In this document: piece after piece, positions 26,423-36,197 of the stretch
Numbering within the stretch: the first letter of the stretch is position 1
Layout: every line of letters starts with the position of its first letter
NCBI RefSeq assembly: GCF_013376005.1
Contig: NZ_JABMJK010000001.1
Coordinates: 248,001 to 312,000, forward strand
Direction of reading: 5' to 3'
DNA: 64,000 nt
Source: Duganella sp. SG902
GTDB taxonomy: Bacteria; Pseudomonadota; Gammaproteobacteria; Burkholderiales; Burkholderiaceae_D
Notes under the pieces: model-generated
The model's database searches: none
What the model was told of the DNA's origin: nothing
Seen by the model: only the letters and a program-made list of their open reading frames with translations
Program-made: the position numbers and the translations under genes

Positions 26423-26797
26423 GCGGGCGATTCTACGCGTACGCGGCAGGCAAGACAATGCGTGAATCCAACAGAACTATTGTTGTCGCGCACACAAAAA
26501 AAACGGGCGGCCGAGGCCGCCCCAACTGCCGCTGGACGACAGCATTGCGAACAATGGAGAGTCGGCATGCTTACTGAAAACGGCCCGTTGCGCCGTAGCA
26601 GTGACACCATTGTGAAAGCAGCGCCGCCGTCCCGCAATTCTCAAAAACGCCAAATCGCGACATGAAAATGCGCAAGCCGCACGCGGCCGCGCGGGAATGA
26701 TACAAATCGTACGCCCCCTCGGTAAATTTCATAATTGCCAATCCGGCACGCTCCACCGCACAATCATCCACTCTGCCACCAGAGAGGAAAAATTCCC
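26423..26797. other. 375-bp divergent intergenic region between AraC regulator and GH42
   Basis: No convincing gene was found. It holds a minus-strand intrinsic-terminator-like hairpin (26496-26522), an AAATCGCGACAT element (26652-26663) similar to an inverted repeat at 57856-57946, and the GH42 RBS AGAGAGG at 26781-26787. Short frames on both strands lack RBS and family features. Confidence 0.5.
26496..26522 (-). terminator. Minus-strand intrinsic-terminator-like hairpin
   Basis: GGGCGGCC-GA-GGCCGCCC (26505-26522) is an 8-bp GC stem. On the minus strand it is followed by G and eight T residues (26503-26496). It points toward the AraC regulator start at 26422 with no annotated minus-strand gene behind it. 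It may be an attenuator in that gene's leader or the end of a small RNA. Confidence 0.6.
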
Positions 26798-28924
26798 ATG
26801 CCAACAAGGAGACTACGGCAATTGGTCCTGTCATGCGCGCTTGCCGCGTGCCTGGCCGCCCATGCCGACAACACCACCCCGCCGCCCTTCCCCACCGTGC
26901 TGTACGGCGCCGCCTATTATCACGAGTACATGCCCTACGAGCGGCTGGACAAGGACATCCAGATGATGAAGGCGGCCGGCTTCAACGTGGTGCGCCTCGG
27001 TGAATCGACCTGGAGCCTGTGGGAGCCGGAAGACGGCCGCTTCGAGTACGCCTGGATGGACCGGGTGGTGGACGCCATGGGCAAGGCCGGCATCAAGGTC
27101 ATCATGGGCACCCCGACCTATTCGATCCCGGCCTGGATGGCCAAGCAGCATCCGGAAATCCTGGCGCGCAAGTTCAACGGCGTGCAGAACACCTACGGCA
27201 TGCGGCAAAACATGAACACCGACGCGCCGGCCTACCGCTTCTACGCCGAGCGCCTGATCCGCAAGATCGCCGCCCGCTACAAGGACAATCCCAACGTGAT
27301 CGGCTGGCAGGTGGACAACGAGACCGCCAGCTACGGCGCCGCCAACGACGACGTGTTCGTGCGCTTCCAGCACTACCTCGAAAAGAAATTCGGCACGCCG
27401 GAAAAGCTCAGCCAGGCGTGGTTCCTCAACTACTGGGGCCAGGACCTGCACAGCTGGGTCGACCTGCCGCGCCCGGACGGCGCGCAAAGCACCGGCTACA
27501 AGCTCGAGTGGTCGCGCTGGAGCCAGATGCGGGTAACCGATTTCCTGCACTGGCAGGCGGCGCTGGTGCGCGAGTGCGCCTCGCCGCGCCAGTTCGTCAC
27601 CCACGACTTCGCCGGCTCCATGCACGGCGACGTCAGCGAGGAGGCGGTCGCGCGCCGCCTCGACATCCCGGCCGTCAACATCTACCACTGGGGCACCCAG
27701 GACCAATACAACGGCGCCGGACAGACGCTGGACGCCGATTTCACGCGCTCGCTCAAGCGCGGCAACTTCCTGGTGACCGAGACCAACGCCCAGACCACGG
27801 ACTGGAGCTCGTCGTTCCAGTATCCGCCGTATGACGGCCAGTTCCGCCAGGACGTCTACACCCACCTGTCCAACGGCGCCAACATGGTCGAATACTGGCA
27901 CTGGGCCTCGATCCACGCCAACCAGGAAACCTACTGGAAAGGCGTGCTGTCGCACGACCTCGAGCCGAACCGCGCCTACGCCGAGATGAGCCACACCGGC
28001 AACGAGCTGAAAAAGATCGGCGCGCGCCTGGTCAACCTCAAGCTGAAAAACGAGGTGGCCATCCTGTGGAGCCGCGATTCGCTCAACGCCGTGAACGACA
28101 TGCCGTTCGCCAAGGAGAGCCAATGGGGCAACGGCGGCAGCAAGGCCGACTATGGCTCGCTGGTGCGCCAGATGCACCGCGCGCTGTACGACCTGAACGT
28201 CGGCACCGACTTCGTGTTCCCTGAAAGCGGCGATTTCTCGGCCTACAAGGTGCTGATCGTGCCGGCGCTGTACATCGCCGACGACGCACTGCTGCAGCGC
28301 ATCCGCGACTACATCCGCAACGGCGGGCGCGTGGTGATGACCTTCAAGAGCGGCTTCGCCAACGAGAACGCGGCCGTGCGCTGGAGCATGGCGCCCGGCC
28401 CGCTGCGCGAGGCGCTGGGCTTCCACTACCAGGAATTCTCCAACCTGGCGCAGCCGCTCAAGCTCAAGGACGACCCCTACCAGGCCGGCGCCGACAACCA
28501 GGTGCGGCACTGGGCCGAGTTCCTGCAGCTGGACACGGCCAAGGGGTTGGCGTATTACGACCATCCGTTCTTCGGCCGCTGGCCGGCGGTCACCAGCAAC
28601 GACTACGGCAGCGGCAAGGTGGTGTACCAAGGCACGTATCTGTCGGACAAGCTGCAAAAGTCCGTGCTGCAATCGGTGCTGCGGGAGCGCGGCCTGATCG
28701 GCCCGGACCAGCAGCTGCCGCCGCAGGTGCATACGCGCAGCGGCGTCAACGCGCAGGGCCGCACCGTGCGCTACTACTTCAACTACTCCGGCGCGGCGGT
28801 CAGCTTCAGCTACCCCCACCAGCCCGGCACCGACCTGCTCACCGCGCGCCAGGTGCGCGCCGGACAGGAACTGAGCCTGCCACCGTGGGAGGTGGCGATT
28901 ATCGAGGAGGACGCGGCGCGCTGA
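26798..28924 (+). CDS. GH42 beta-galactosidase
   Basis: Secreted 708-aa GH42 enzyme with signal peptide ending near residue 23 (AAHAD). The TIM barrel has acid/base E175 in WQVDNETASYG and nucleophile E329 in FLVTETNAQ. A trimerisation/GATase-like domain (YKVLIVPALYI) and a C-terminal beta domain follow. GH42 cleaves beta-linked galactose; secretion is unusual because many GH42 enzymes are cytoplasmic. ATG 26798 is chosen for AGAGAGG and the signal peptide. The stop abuts the convergent esterase gene with no gap. Confidence 0.88.
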   Translation: MPTRRLRQLVLSCALAACLAAHADNTTPPPFPTVLYGAAYYHEYMPYERLDKDIQMMKAAGFNVVRLGESTWSLWEPEDGRFEYAWMDRVVDAMGKAGIKVIMGTPTYSIPAWMAKQHPEILARKFNGVQNTYGMRQNMNTDAPAYRFYAERLIRKIAARYKDNPNVIGWQVDNETASYGAANDDVFVRFQHYLEKKFGTPEKLSQAWFLNYWGQDLHSWVDLPRPDGAQSTGYKLEWSRWSQMRVTDFLHWQAALVRECASPRQFVTHDFAGSMHGDVSEEAVARRLDIPAVNIYHWGTQDQYNGAGQTLDADFTRSLKRGNFLVTETNAQTTDWSSSFQYPPYDGQFRQDVYTHLSNGANMVEYWHWASIHANQETYWKGVLSHDLEPNRAYAEMSHTGNELKKIGARLVNLKLKNEVAILWSRDSLNAVNDMPFAKESQWGNGGSKADYGSLVRQMHRALYDLNVGTDFVFPESGDFSAYKVLIVPALYIADDALLQRIRDYIRNGGRVVMTFKSGFANENAAVRWSMAPGPLREALGFHYQEFSNLAQPLKLKDDPYQAGADNQVRHWAEFLQLDTAKGLAYYDHPFFGRWPAVTSNDYGSGKVVYQGTYLSDKLQKSVLQSVLRERGLIGPDQQLPPQVHTRSGVNAQGRTVRYYFNYSGAAVSFSYPHQPGTDLLTARQVRAGQELSLPPWEVAIIEEDAAR

Positions 28925-29863
28925 TCACGCGCCGGGCCCGGCGGCCGGACGAAACAGCTGCCGGGCGTAGTGGTACAGATTGTTCGCCCAGCTCGGGCGG
29001 TCATGGCCGTGCTCATCCACGTTCCAGACATGCGGCACGCCCTGCTGGCGCAGGGAGCGGTGCAGGTCCCGCGACACGCCCAGCAGGCTGTCCTGGTTGC
29101 CGCAGGAAAGATACAGCAGCCGCAGGCGGCTGGCCGCAGCGGCGTCCGGCACCAGGGCGGCAGCCGGCCGGGTATTGGGGGCGGCCGAGAAGGCGCCGAC
29201 CCAGGCGAAGGTGTCCAGGTGGCCGAGGCCGATGTTGAGCGCCTGCCCGCCGCCCATTGACAAGCCGGCGATCGCCCGCTGTTCACGCACCGCCAGGGTC
29301 GGATAGGCGGCGTCGATGGCGGGTATCAGGGTCTCCAGCAATTCAGATTCAAACCGTTCGAAGCCGGCAATGTGCTCCGGCATGAAAGTACGCTCGGCCG
29401 GCGGCGGCCGGTCGTCCGCCAGCGCGCGTCCGTTGGGCATGACCACGATCATCGGCAGCGCCTGGCCATCGGCCAGCAGATTGTCGAGGATGGCCTGGGC
29501 ACGCACGTAGCCGCGCCACTCGTCCTGGTTGCCGGCGATGCCGTGCAGCAGGTACAGCACCGGATAGCGCCGTTGCGCCGAATAGCCGGGCGGCAGATAA
29601 ATATTGGCGGTGCGCCGGGTGCCGGTCACCGGCGAATCGTAGCCGAACGCCACCACCGTGCCATGCGGCCGGCCGGGATGCTCGTCGGCAAAGCCGGCCG
29701 GCGCGGCCGGAAAGGCGCGCACGTCGTCGGCGGCCAGCGCCAGCGGCGGCGCCGGCCGCGCCGGACGTTCGGGGTTGACCGCTGGCGGCGCGGTCTGGCA
29801 GCCGCACAGCGCGGCCAGCACGGCGAGACGGATCAGGACGGAGGCGCGCGTGGTGGCAGGCAT
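28925..29863 (-). CDS. Esterase lipoprotein, CE1/feruloyl-esterase-like
   Basis: 312-aa alpha/beta hydrolase. The N-terminus AVLAALCGCQT looks like a lipobox, with C22 the likely lipidated residue. Core motifs are YPVLYLLHGIAGNQDEW, nucleophile Ser in AGLSMGGGQAL, and C-terminal H in DEHGHDRPSW. This is the esterase D/CE1 pattern seen in acetyl- and feruloyl-esterases of polysaccharide loci. It lies 33 bp downstream of the GH27 gene on the same strand, so removal of ester substituents from a plant glycan is plausible. Substrate is not defined. Confidence 0.82.
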   Translation of the reverse strand: MPATTRASVLIRLAVLAALCGCQTAPPAVNPERPARPAPPLALAADDVRAFPAAPAGFADEHPGRPHGTVVAFGYDSPVTGTRRTANIYLPPGYSAQRRYPVLYLLHGIAGNQDEWRGYVRAQAILDNLLADGQALPMIVVMPNGRALADDRPPPAERTFMPEHIAGFERFESELLETLIPAIDAAYPTLAVREQRAIAGLSMGGGQALNIGLGHLDTFAWVGAFSAAPNTRPAAALVPDAAAASRLRLLYLSCGNQDSLLGVSRDLHRSLRQQGVPHVWNVDEHGHDRPSWANNLYHYARQLFRPAAGPGA

Positions 29864-29896
29864 GGGATGTCTCCTCGCTTGTGACGGATGAGCCGC

Positions 29897-31261
29897 TCAG
29901 GCCGTCAGGCGCAACAGCACGCTGGCGTGCGGCGCCAGCACCTGGCGGATGGCGCCGCGCACCGGCGCGCCGTCCTGCCGGCGCCACAGGTCGCGCAGCG
30001 CCACGGTGCGGTCGCCGAGGTCGAGGCGCGACAGGTCGAACTCGATGGTCGCCGGCGCGTCCTCGGTGTTGAACAGCGCCAGATAATGCGCGCCGCCGGC
30101 GCCGGGCGCGCGCGCGCTCCAGATGCGCGTGCCCGGATCGGCGCGGTGCGGCCGGTTCTGCTGGCTGTTCTGGTTCACCGCCAGCACTTCCGGATTGGTC
30201 AGCAGGGCCAGCGTGGCGGCGTCCAGGTGGCGCAGGTCGCCGCCCATGATGAGCGGCGAGCGCGCGATCGACCACAAGCTCATCAGCGTTTGCTGTTCGT
30301 CCGGCGTGAACTTGGTGTCGCGCGAGCCCATCGCCAGCCGCCCCAGCGGCAGCATGTCGGCGTCCGGCCAGGCGTTCGGGCCCATGACGGGATTCCAGTT
30401 TTCCAGACGCTGGAACTGCTCCTTCAGCAGTTTCCACTCATCCCAGAAGTCGTCCGAGATGCGCCACATCTGCGCGTAATGCGGCACGTGGGCGGCCCAC
30501 TTGAGGTCGGTCTCGCCGGGCGACAGGCTGAGCGTGATGTCGCGCCCGCTGGCCTGGATGGCCTTGTGCGCGGCCTCGATCTCGCGCCAGTTCTTGTCAT
30601 ACGGGCGCGACATGTCGTCCATCTTGATGAAGTCCACACCCCACGAGGCGTACAGCTTGAACACGGAGTCGTAGTAAGCCTGCGCGCCCGGCTTGGTCAT
30701 GTCGACGCCGTACATGTCGCCATTCCACTCGCAGATGGAACTGGTGTCGGCGATATCCTGCGCGCGCCACTTGGTGCCCAGGATCGGCGTGTTCAGGCGC
30801 ACCGCCTGGCGCGGGATGCCGCGCATCAGGTGGATACCGAATTTCATGCCCATGCGGTGGATCTGGTCGGCCAGCCCCTTGAAGCCCCGGCCCTGGACGG
30901 CCGAAGGGAAGCGGTTGGGCGCCGGCAGCAGGCGGCCATACTCGTCCATGGTCAGTTGGGCGTCCTTGCGGTACTCGTAGCCGTTGGCGTTGGCCTCATA
31001 CCACTGGATGTCGACGGTGAAGATGTCATAGCCGGACGGCAGCAGCTTGTCGGCCATGATGCGGGCGTTTTCCAGCGCCTGCGCCTCGGTGATGGTGGTG
31101 GCGAACGAATTCCAGCTGTTCCAGCCCATCGGCGGCTTCGGCGCCAGCGGCTTGCGCGCGGCGGCCTTGGAGGTCGCGGCCAGCGCCGCATGCGGCAGGG
31201 CCAGGGCGGCGGCGGCGGTGATGGAAGAGGCCAGGAGCAGGCGGCGCGGCAGATTGATCAT
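29897..31261 (-). CDS. GH27 alpha-galactosidase-like enzyme (first of two)
   Basis: 454-aa secreted GH27 enzyme. ATG 31261 is preferred to the frame start at 31312 because it gives a clean export signal (MINLPRRLLLAS...ALA, perhaps Tat-type through its RR pair). PPMGWNSWNSF (43-53) is the family signature. D215 in FIKMDDMS fits the nucleophile and D270 in WRISDDFW the acid/base. A C-terminal beta domain follows. GH27 usually removes alpha-galactose; a beta-L-arabinopyranosidase is possible. Operon with the downstream esterase. Confidence 0.85.
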   Translation of the reverse strand: MINLPRRLLLASSITAAAALALPHAALAATSKAAARKPLAPKPPMGWNSWNSFATTITEAQALENARIMADKLLPSGYDIFTVDIQWYEANANGYEYRKDAQLTMDEYGRLLPAPNRFPSAVQGRGFKGLADQIHRMGMKFGIHLMRGIPRQAVRLNTPILGTKWRAQDIADTSSICEWNGDMYGVDMTKPGAQAYYDSVFKLYASWGVDFIKMDDMSRPYDKNWREIEAAHKAIQASGRDITLSLSPGETDLKWAAHVPHYAQMWRISDDFWDEWKLLKEQFQRLENWNPVMGPNAWPDADMLPLGRLAMGSRDTKFTPDEQQTLMSLWSIARSPLIMGGDLRHLDAATLALLTNPEVLAVNQNSQQNRPHRADPGTRIWSARAPGAGGAHYLALFNTEDAPATIEFDLSRLDLGDRTVALRDLWRRQDGAPVRGAIRQVLAPHASVLLRLTA

Positions 31262-31436
31262 GTGAATGAAAGAGAGGTTGAGTTGCCCAGCATCATAGCG
31301 CGGCGCGCGCACGAACAGCGTTTATGAAAGCAGCCAAAGCAGGCAACGAAATTTCACACCCGCGCCCGCACGACTTGCCCGTGTGGCCGATACTACTTAA
31401 CCTAGAGGCACAAACCATTATTCTGGAGACCCGCCC

Positions 31437-32975
31437 ATGCCCAACCGCCGCGCCGCGCTGCTCGCGCTTGCCGCCCCCATGCTCGCCCTGCACCTGCCGC
31501 TCCACGCCGCCGACGCCGAACAGGCGCCGGCGCAACTGACCACCGTGCCCGGCCCATTCCGCGCCGACGCCGGTTCGCTCAAGACCTACCAGGCGCCCGC
31601 CTGGTTCCGCGACGCCAAGTTCGGCATCTGGTCGCACTGGGGGCCGCAGTCCGTGCCGCGCGCCGGCGACTGGTACGCGCGCAATATGTACGTCTATGGC
31701 AGCGATCAGTACAAGCATCACTTGGCGAAGTACGGCCACCCGTCCAAGTTCGGCTACAAGGACATCATCCCGCTGTGGAAGGCGGAAAAATTCGACCCCG
31801 AGGCGCTGATGGCGCTGTACAAAAAAGCCGGCGCGCGCTACTTCGTCAGCATGGGCGTGCACCACGATAACTTCGACCTGTGGGACTCGCGCTACCACGA
31901 ATGGAATGCCGTCAAGATGGGCCCGCGTCGCGACATCGTCGGCGACTGGCGGAAAGCCGCGCTCAAGGCGGGCCTGCGCTTTGGCGTGTCGGAACACCTG
32001 GGCGCCAGCTACGGCTGGTTCGCCACCAGCCATGGCTACGACCAGATCTGGCCGATGCTGGGCGTGGCCTACGATGGCGCCGATCCCAAGTATGAATCGC
32101 TGTACCACCGCCCGCACAACCAGCCCTATCGCAACAGCGCCAGCTGGTACACCACCGACAAGCGCTTCCAGCAGGAATGGTTCAACCGCATCACCGACCT
32201 GGTCACGCGCTACCAGCCGGACCTGTTGTACACCGATGGCGGCATCCCGTTCGGCGCGGTCGGCCGCACCCTGATCGCCAACTTCTACAACGCCAGCATC
32301 GCCAACCACGGCGGCAAGCTGGAGGCGGTGTACGACCACAAGGACATCGGCTCGGGCGAATTCATCCGCGAGGCCGGCGTGCAGGACGTGGAGCGCGGGG
32401 TGATGGAAGGCATCAATCCGCTGCCGTGGCAAACCGACACCTCGATCGGCGACTGGTTCTACAGCGAAGGCTACAAGTACAAGACCACCACCGAAGTGGT
32501 GCACATGCTGGCCGACATCGTCAGCAAGAACGGCAACCTGCTGCTGAACGTGGTGCAGTATCCGGACGGCAGCCTGCCGCCCGAGCCGCAGCAATTCCTC
32601 AAGGAGATGGCCGCCTGGATGGACGTCAACAGCGACGCCATCTACGGCACCCGCCCGTGGAAGATCTTCGGCGAGGGCCCGACCAAGGCCGCGGCCGGCC
32701 ACTTCCAGGAAAACACCGCCTACACCGCGCAGGACATCCGCTTCACCACCAAGGATGGCGCGCTGTACGCCATCACGCTGGGCACGCCCACCGGCGCCGT
32801 GCGCATCCAGTCGCTGGGCCGCAAGGCGGGACTGGAGCCGCGCCCGGTGAAGGCGGTGACGCTGCTGGGCAGCGCCACCCCGCTGCGCTGGGAACAGGGC
32901 GACGACGCGCTGACCATCCAGCTGCCGGCCACGCTGCCGAGCGCGATCTCGTCCAGCTTCCGCATCAGTTTCTGA
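31437..32975 (+). CDS. GH29 alpha-L-fucosidase (second)
   Basis: 512-aa secreted enzyme with signal peptide ending near residue 25 (LPLHAAD). Barrel motifs are KFGIWSHWGPQSVPRAGDWY and SMGVHHDNFDLWDS, with nucleophile D267 in LLYTDGGIP. GGAG lies about ten bases before the ATG. It diverges from the GH27/esterase pair and ends 9 bp before the convergent CoA transferase gene. That boundary separates the carbohydrate genes from the catabolic island. It is only distantly similar to the GH29 at 15659-17023. Confidence 0.88.
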   Translation: MPNRRAALLALAAPMLALHLPLHAADAEQAPAQLTTVPGPFRADAGSLKTYQAPAWFRDAKFGIWSHWGPQSVPRAGDWYARNMYVYGSDQYKHHLAKYGHPSKFGYKDIIPLWKAEKFDPEALMALYKKAGARYFVSMGVHHDNFDLWDSRYHEWNAVKMGPRRDIVGDWRKAALKAGLRFGVSEHLGASYGWFATSHGYDQIWPMLGVAYDGADPKYESLYHRPHNQPYRNSASWYTTDKRFQQEWFNRITDLVTRYQPDLLYTDGGIPFGAVGRTLIANFYNASIANHGGKLEAVYDHKDIGSGEFIREAGVQDVERGVMEGINPLPWQTDTSIGDWFYSEGYKYKTTTEVVHMLADIVSKNGNLLLNVVQYPDGSLPPEPQQFLKEMAAWMDVNSDAIYGTRPWKIFGEGPTKAAAGHFQENTAYTAQDIRFTTKDGALYAITLGTPTGAVRIQSLGRKAGLEPRPVKAVTLLGSATPLRWEQGDDALTIQLPATLPSAISSSFRISF

Positions 32976-32984
32976 TCGGGCGCG

Positions 32985-34229
32985 CTACACGATGTTTTGC
33001 CGCCGCAGCGCTTCCACCTGGGCGGCATCCATGCGCAACCATCCGGCCAGCACCGCGTCGGTGTGCTCGCCCAGCGTGGGCGGCGCTTGCCGGTACTGCA
33101 CCGGCGAGGCCGACATGCGGATCGGATTGGCCACCAGCGGCACCGTGCCGGCCTGCGCATGCGGCATCTCGACGCGCAGGCCGCGCGCCCGCACCTGCGG
33201 ATCGTCAAACACCTGATCCAGCGTGTTGATCGGGCCGCACGGCACGCCGGCCGCCTCCATCGCCGTCACCCACTCGGCGGTGCCGCGCCGCGCGGTCACC
33301 GCGCTGATCTGCGCCACCAGCGCCTCGCGGTGCCGCACCCGCGCCGGATTGCTGGCGAAGCGCGGATCCTCGGCCCATTTCGGCTGGCCGAGCACGGCGC
33401 AGAACCTGGCGAACTGGCCGTCGTTGCCCACCGCGATGATCATGTGGCCGTCGGCGGTGGCGAAGTCCTGGTAAGGCACGATGTTCGGATGGGCGTTGCC
33501 CATGCGGCCCGGCGCCTTGCCGCCCACCAGATAGTTGGCGGCCTGGTTGGCCAGGCAGGCCACCTGCACGTCCAGCAGCGCGAGGTCGATGTGCTGGCCC
33601 TCGCCGGTGCGCTCGCGGTGCGCCAGCGCCGCCAGCACGGCCACCGAGGCGTACAGGCCGGTCATCACGTCGGTCAGCGCCACGCCCACCTTCTGCGGCC
33701 CGGCGCCGGGCGCGCCGTCCGGGCGACCGGTCACACTCATCAGGCCACCCATGCCCTGGATCAGGAAGTCATAGCCGGCGCGCGCCGCGTACGGCCCGGT
33801 CTGGCCGAAACCGGTGATGGAGCAGTAGATCAGGCGCGGATTGATGGTCCTGAGCGTGTCGTAATCCAGCCCGTACTGCGCCAGCCCGCCGACCTTGAAA
33901 TTCTCCAGCAGGATGTCGGCCTCGGCGGCCAGCTCGCGCACCAGTTGCGCCCCCTCCGGCCGGCCCATGTCGATGGTGACCGAACGCTTGTTGCGATTGG
34001 CGCTCAGGTAGTAGGCCGACTCCGACGTCGGCTGGCCCTGCTCGTCCGGCAGCCACGGCGGGCCCCAGGCGCGCGTGTCGTCGCCGGCGCCGGGGCGCTC
34101 GACCTTGACCACGTCCGCCCCCAGGTCCGCCATCAGCTGGCCGGCCCACGGACCGGCCAGCACGCGCGACAGGTCGAGCACGCGCAGGCCGGCCAGCGCG
34201 CCCGAAGGCAAGGTCGGCGGCGCGGCCAT
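32985..34229 (-). CDS. Family III (CaiB/BaiF) CoA transferase, probably glutarate-type
   Basis: 414-aa cytoplasmic CoA transferase. VLDLSRVLAGPWAGQLMADLGADVVKVERPGAGDDTR marks the family, and the catalytic aspartate is D187 in GVALTDVMTG. Its ATG overlaps the stop of the glutaryl-CoA dehydrogenase gene (TGATG), so the two are translationally coupled. This pair is known from glutarate catabolism, where the transferase makes glutaryl-CoA from glutarate and a CoA donor such as succinyl-CoA. The acceptor acid is inferred from that context. Confidence 0.87.
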   Translation of the reverse strand: MAAPPTLPSGALAGLRVLDLSRVLAGPWAGQLMADLGADVVKVERPGAGDDTRAWGPPWLPDEQGQPTSESAYYLSANRNKRSVTIDMGRPEGAQLVRELAAEADILLENFKVGGLAQYGLDYDTLRTINPRLIYCSITGFGQTGPYAARAGYDFLIQGMGGLMSVTGRPDGAPGAGPQKVGVALTDVMTGLYASVAVLAALAHRERTGEGQHIDLALLDVQVACLANQAANYLVGGKAPGRMGNAHPNIVPYQDFATADGHMIIAVGNDGQFARFCAVLGQPKWAEDPRFASNPARVRHREALVAQISAVTARRGTAEWVTAMEAAGVPCGPINTLDQVFDDPQVRARGLRVEMPHAQAGTVPLVANPIRMSASPVQYRQAPPTLGEHTDAVLAGWLRMDAAQVEALRRQNIV

Positions 34230-35416
34230 CAGAACGCCGCGATGCCGGTGATGGCGCGGCCGAGGATCAGCGCGTGCACGTCGTGGGTGCCCTCGTAGGT
34301 GTTGACCACCTCGAGGTTGACCAGGTGGCGGGCCACGCCGAATTCATCGCTGATGCCGTTGCCGCCCAACATGTCGCGCGCCATGCGGGCGATGTCGAGC
34401 GCCTTGCCGCAGGAGTTGCGCTTCATGATGGAGGTGATCTCGACGGCGGCCGTGCCCTCGTCCTTCATGCGGCCCAGGCGCAGACAGCCTTGCAGCCCCA
34501 GCGTGATCTCGGTCTGCATGTCGGCCAGTTTTTTCTGGATCAGCTGGTTGGCGGCCAGCGGCTTGCCGAACTGCTTGCGGTCCAGCACGTACTGGCGCGC
34601 GCGGTGCCAGCAATCCTCGGCCGCGCCCAGCGCGCCCCAGGCGATGCCGTAGCGGGCGCTGTTCAGGCAGGTGAACGGGCCTTTCAGGCCGCGCACCTCG
34701 GGGAAGGCGTTCTCTTCCGGACAGAACACCTCGTCCATCACGATCTCGCCGGTGATCGAGGCGCGCAGGCCGACCTTGCCGTGGATGGCCGGCGCGGTCA
34801 GGCCTTGCCAGCCCTTTTCCAGCACGAAGCCGCGAATCTGCTTGTCGTCGTCCTTGGCCCAGACCACGAACACATCGGCCACCGGCGAATTGGTGATCCA
34901 CATTTTGGCGCCGCTGAGGACGTAGCCGCCGTCGACCTTGCGCGCGCGCGTCATCATCGAACCGGGATCGGAGCCGTGATTGGGCTCGGTCAGGCCGAAG
35001 CAGCCAATCCACTCGCCCGAGGCCAGCTTGGGCAGGTACTTGCGGCGCGTGGCCTCGTTGCCGAACTCGTAGATCGGCACCATCACCAGCGAGGACTGCA
35101 CGCTCATCATCGAGCGGTAGCCGGAATCGACGCGCTCCACTTCGCGCGCCACCAGGCCGTAGCAGACCGAGCTCAGGCCGACGCCGCCGTACTCCTCGGG
35201 AATGGTCACGCCCAGCAGGCCCAGCTCGCCCATCTCGCGGAAGATCGCCAGGTCGGTGTGCTCCTTGCGGAACGCTTCCAGCACACGCGGCTCCAGCCGC
35301 TCCTGGCAGTAAGTGCGGGCGGAATCGCGCACCATGCGTTCGTCTTCGGTTAGCTGCTGCTCCAGCAACAAAGGATCGTCCCATTGAAAAGCAGCTTTCT
35401 TATGCATTTGGCTCAT
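34229..35416 (-). CDS. gcdH: Glutaryl-CoA dehydrogenase
   Basis: Acyl-CoA dehydrogenase of 395 aa from ATG 35416 ([15 protein letters not shown]); ten further in-frame codons upstream are poorly supported. Substrate and FAD-site motifs are [16 protein letters not shown] and [16 protein letters not shown]. The catalytic base lies in [20 protein letters not shown], and this whole stretch is characteristic of GcdH. It oxidatively decarboxylates glutaryl-CoA to crotonyl-CoA and passes electrons to ETF, whose genes are at 52-54 kb. A LysR-type element lies 54-103 bp upstream. Confidence 0.93.
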   Translation of the reverse strand: MSQMHKKAAFQWDDPLLLEQQLTEDERMVRDSARTYCQERLEPRVLEAFRKEHTDLAIFREMGELGLLGVTIPEEYGGVGLSSVCYGLVAREVERVDSGYRSMMSVQSSLVMVPIYEFGNEATRRKYLPKLASGEWIGCFGLTEPNHGSDPGSMMTRARKVDGGYVLSGAKMWITNSPVADVFVVWAKDDDKQIRGFVLEKGWQGLTAPAIHGKVGLRASITGEIVMDEVFCPEENAFPEVRGLKGPFTCLNSARYGIAWGALGAAEDCWHRARQYVLDRKQFGKPLAANQLIQKKLADMQTEITLGLQGCLRLGRMKDEGTAAVEITSIMKRNSCGKALDIARMARDMLGGNGISDEFGVARHLVNLEVVNTYEGTHDVHALILGRAITGIAAF

Positions 35417-35469
35417 TCCGAACTCGCTATGTGATTGTCGATGCACCTAATTTACATGGGCGTGGTGGC

Positions 35470-35519
35470 GCTCGCAAACGATTTGTTCGCACTGATCTGT
35501 GCGCAAAACGCACTTGTGG
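35470..35519 (-). promoter_or_regulatory. Probable LysR-regulator binding region of gcdH
   Basis: This 50-bp block matches the reverse complement of 52081-52130 in the lysR/etfB promoter at 41 of 50 positions by eye. The best-conserved parts are CAAACGATTTGTTCGCAC and the GTGCG(T/C)AAAACGCAC arm. It is 54-103 bp upstream of the gcdH start. The internal dyads (e.g. GTGCG-CAAAA-CGCAC) suit a LysR-type tetramer site. Confidence 0.7.
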
Positions 35520-35537
35520 AAACAGGCGGCCCAATAG

Positions 35538-35578
35538 CGATATTCCGCGCCGGGCCAGAGGCCGGGAGCGGAATATCG
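35538..35578 (-). terminator. Hairpin after the nitroreductase operon
   Basis: An 11-bp stem (CGATATTCCGC at 35538-35548 with its complement at 35568-35578) encloses a GC-rich loop that can itself pair. It lies 25 bp beyond the nitroreductase stop on the minus strand and before the gcdH promoter, so it probably separates the two transcription units. Confidence 0.6.
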
Positions 35579-35602
35579 AGGGTGGAAGAAGGGAAACGGC
35601 GC

Positions 35603-36196
35603 CTACAGCAGCGTGCAGGCGTCGTCGAAGGACAGTCTGGGGTGACGTGGGAACAGCGCGGCGGGATCGCCGTAGCCGAGGCCGCACAGGAAGTTCACTT
35701 TCAGCGTGGTGCCGGCAAAGAATTCCTGGTTGACCAGGTCGGCGTTGAAGCCGGACATGGGGCCGCAATCGAGGCCCAGCATGCGCGCGGCGATCATCAG
35801 GTAGGCGCCTTGCAGCGTGCCGTTGCGGAACGCCGTGCTTTCGCGCAGCGAGTCATCGCGCTCGAACATGGCGCCCGCCTCCGGCCGGTGCGGGAACAGC
35901 TTCGGCAGCTGCTGGTGGAAGGCGGTGTCGTAGGCGATCACCGCCACCACCGGCGCCCCGGTCACCTTGTCGACATTGGCCGGCGCCAGCGCCGGCACCA
36001 GCCGCCGCCTGGCCTCCGGGGTGCGCAGGAACAGCACCCGCAGCGGCGCGCAGTTCATGCTGGTCGGGCCCCAGCGCAGCAGGTCGTACAGCTCGGCCAG
36101 CAGCGTGTCCGGCACGCCGCGCGGCAGCCAGCGGTTCTGGCTGCGCGCGGCGCGGAACACCAACGTCTGCATGGCATCGTTGACGCTGACCGCCAT
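35603..36196 (-). CDS. Nitroreductase-family FMN oxidoreductase (RutE/HadB-like)
   Basis: 197-aa protein of the nitroreductase fold. FRAARSQNRWLP, LLRWGPTSMNCAPLRVLFL and GLDCGPMSGFNADLVNQEFF match the RutE/malonic-semialdehyde-reductase subgroup, which reduces small aldehydes or enones. It starts one base after the cupin stop. In a catabolic operon it could reduce an unsaturated or semialdehyde intermediate. The exact substrate is not predictable. Confidence 0.83.
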   Translation of the reverse strand: MAVSVNDAMQTLVFRAARSQNRWLPRGVPDTLLAELYDLLRWGPTSMNCAPLRVLFLRTPEARRRLVPALAPANVDKVTGAPVVAVIAYDTAFHQQLPKLFPHRPEAGAMFERDDSLRESTAFRNGTLQGAYLMIAARMLGLDCGPMSGFNADLVNQEFFAGTTLKVNFLCGLGYGDPAALFPRHPRLSFDDACTLL

Positions 36197-36197
36197 G

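Noticed and set aside
26571-26834. Small minus-strand frames (about 60-87 codons) in the AraC/GH42 intergenic region as genes ending at the orphan terminator
   Set aside because: No ribosome binding site or recognisable protein feature, and one frame overlaps the GH42 start. A small RNA is the better explanation if the terminator is real.
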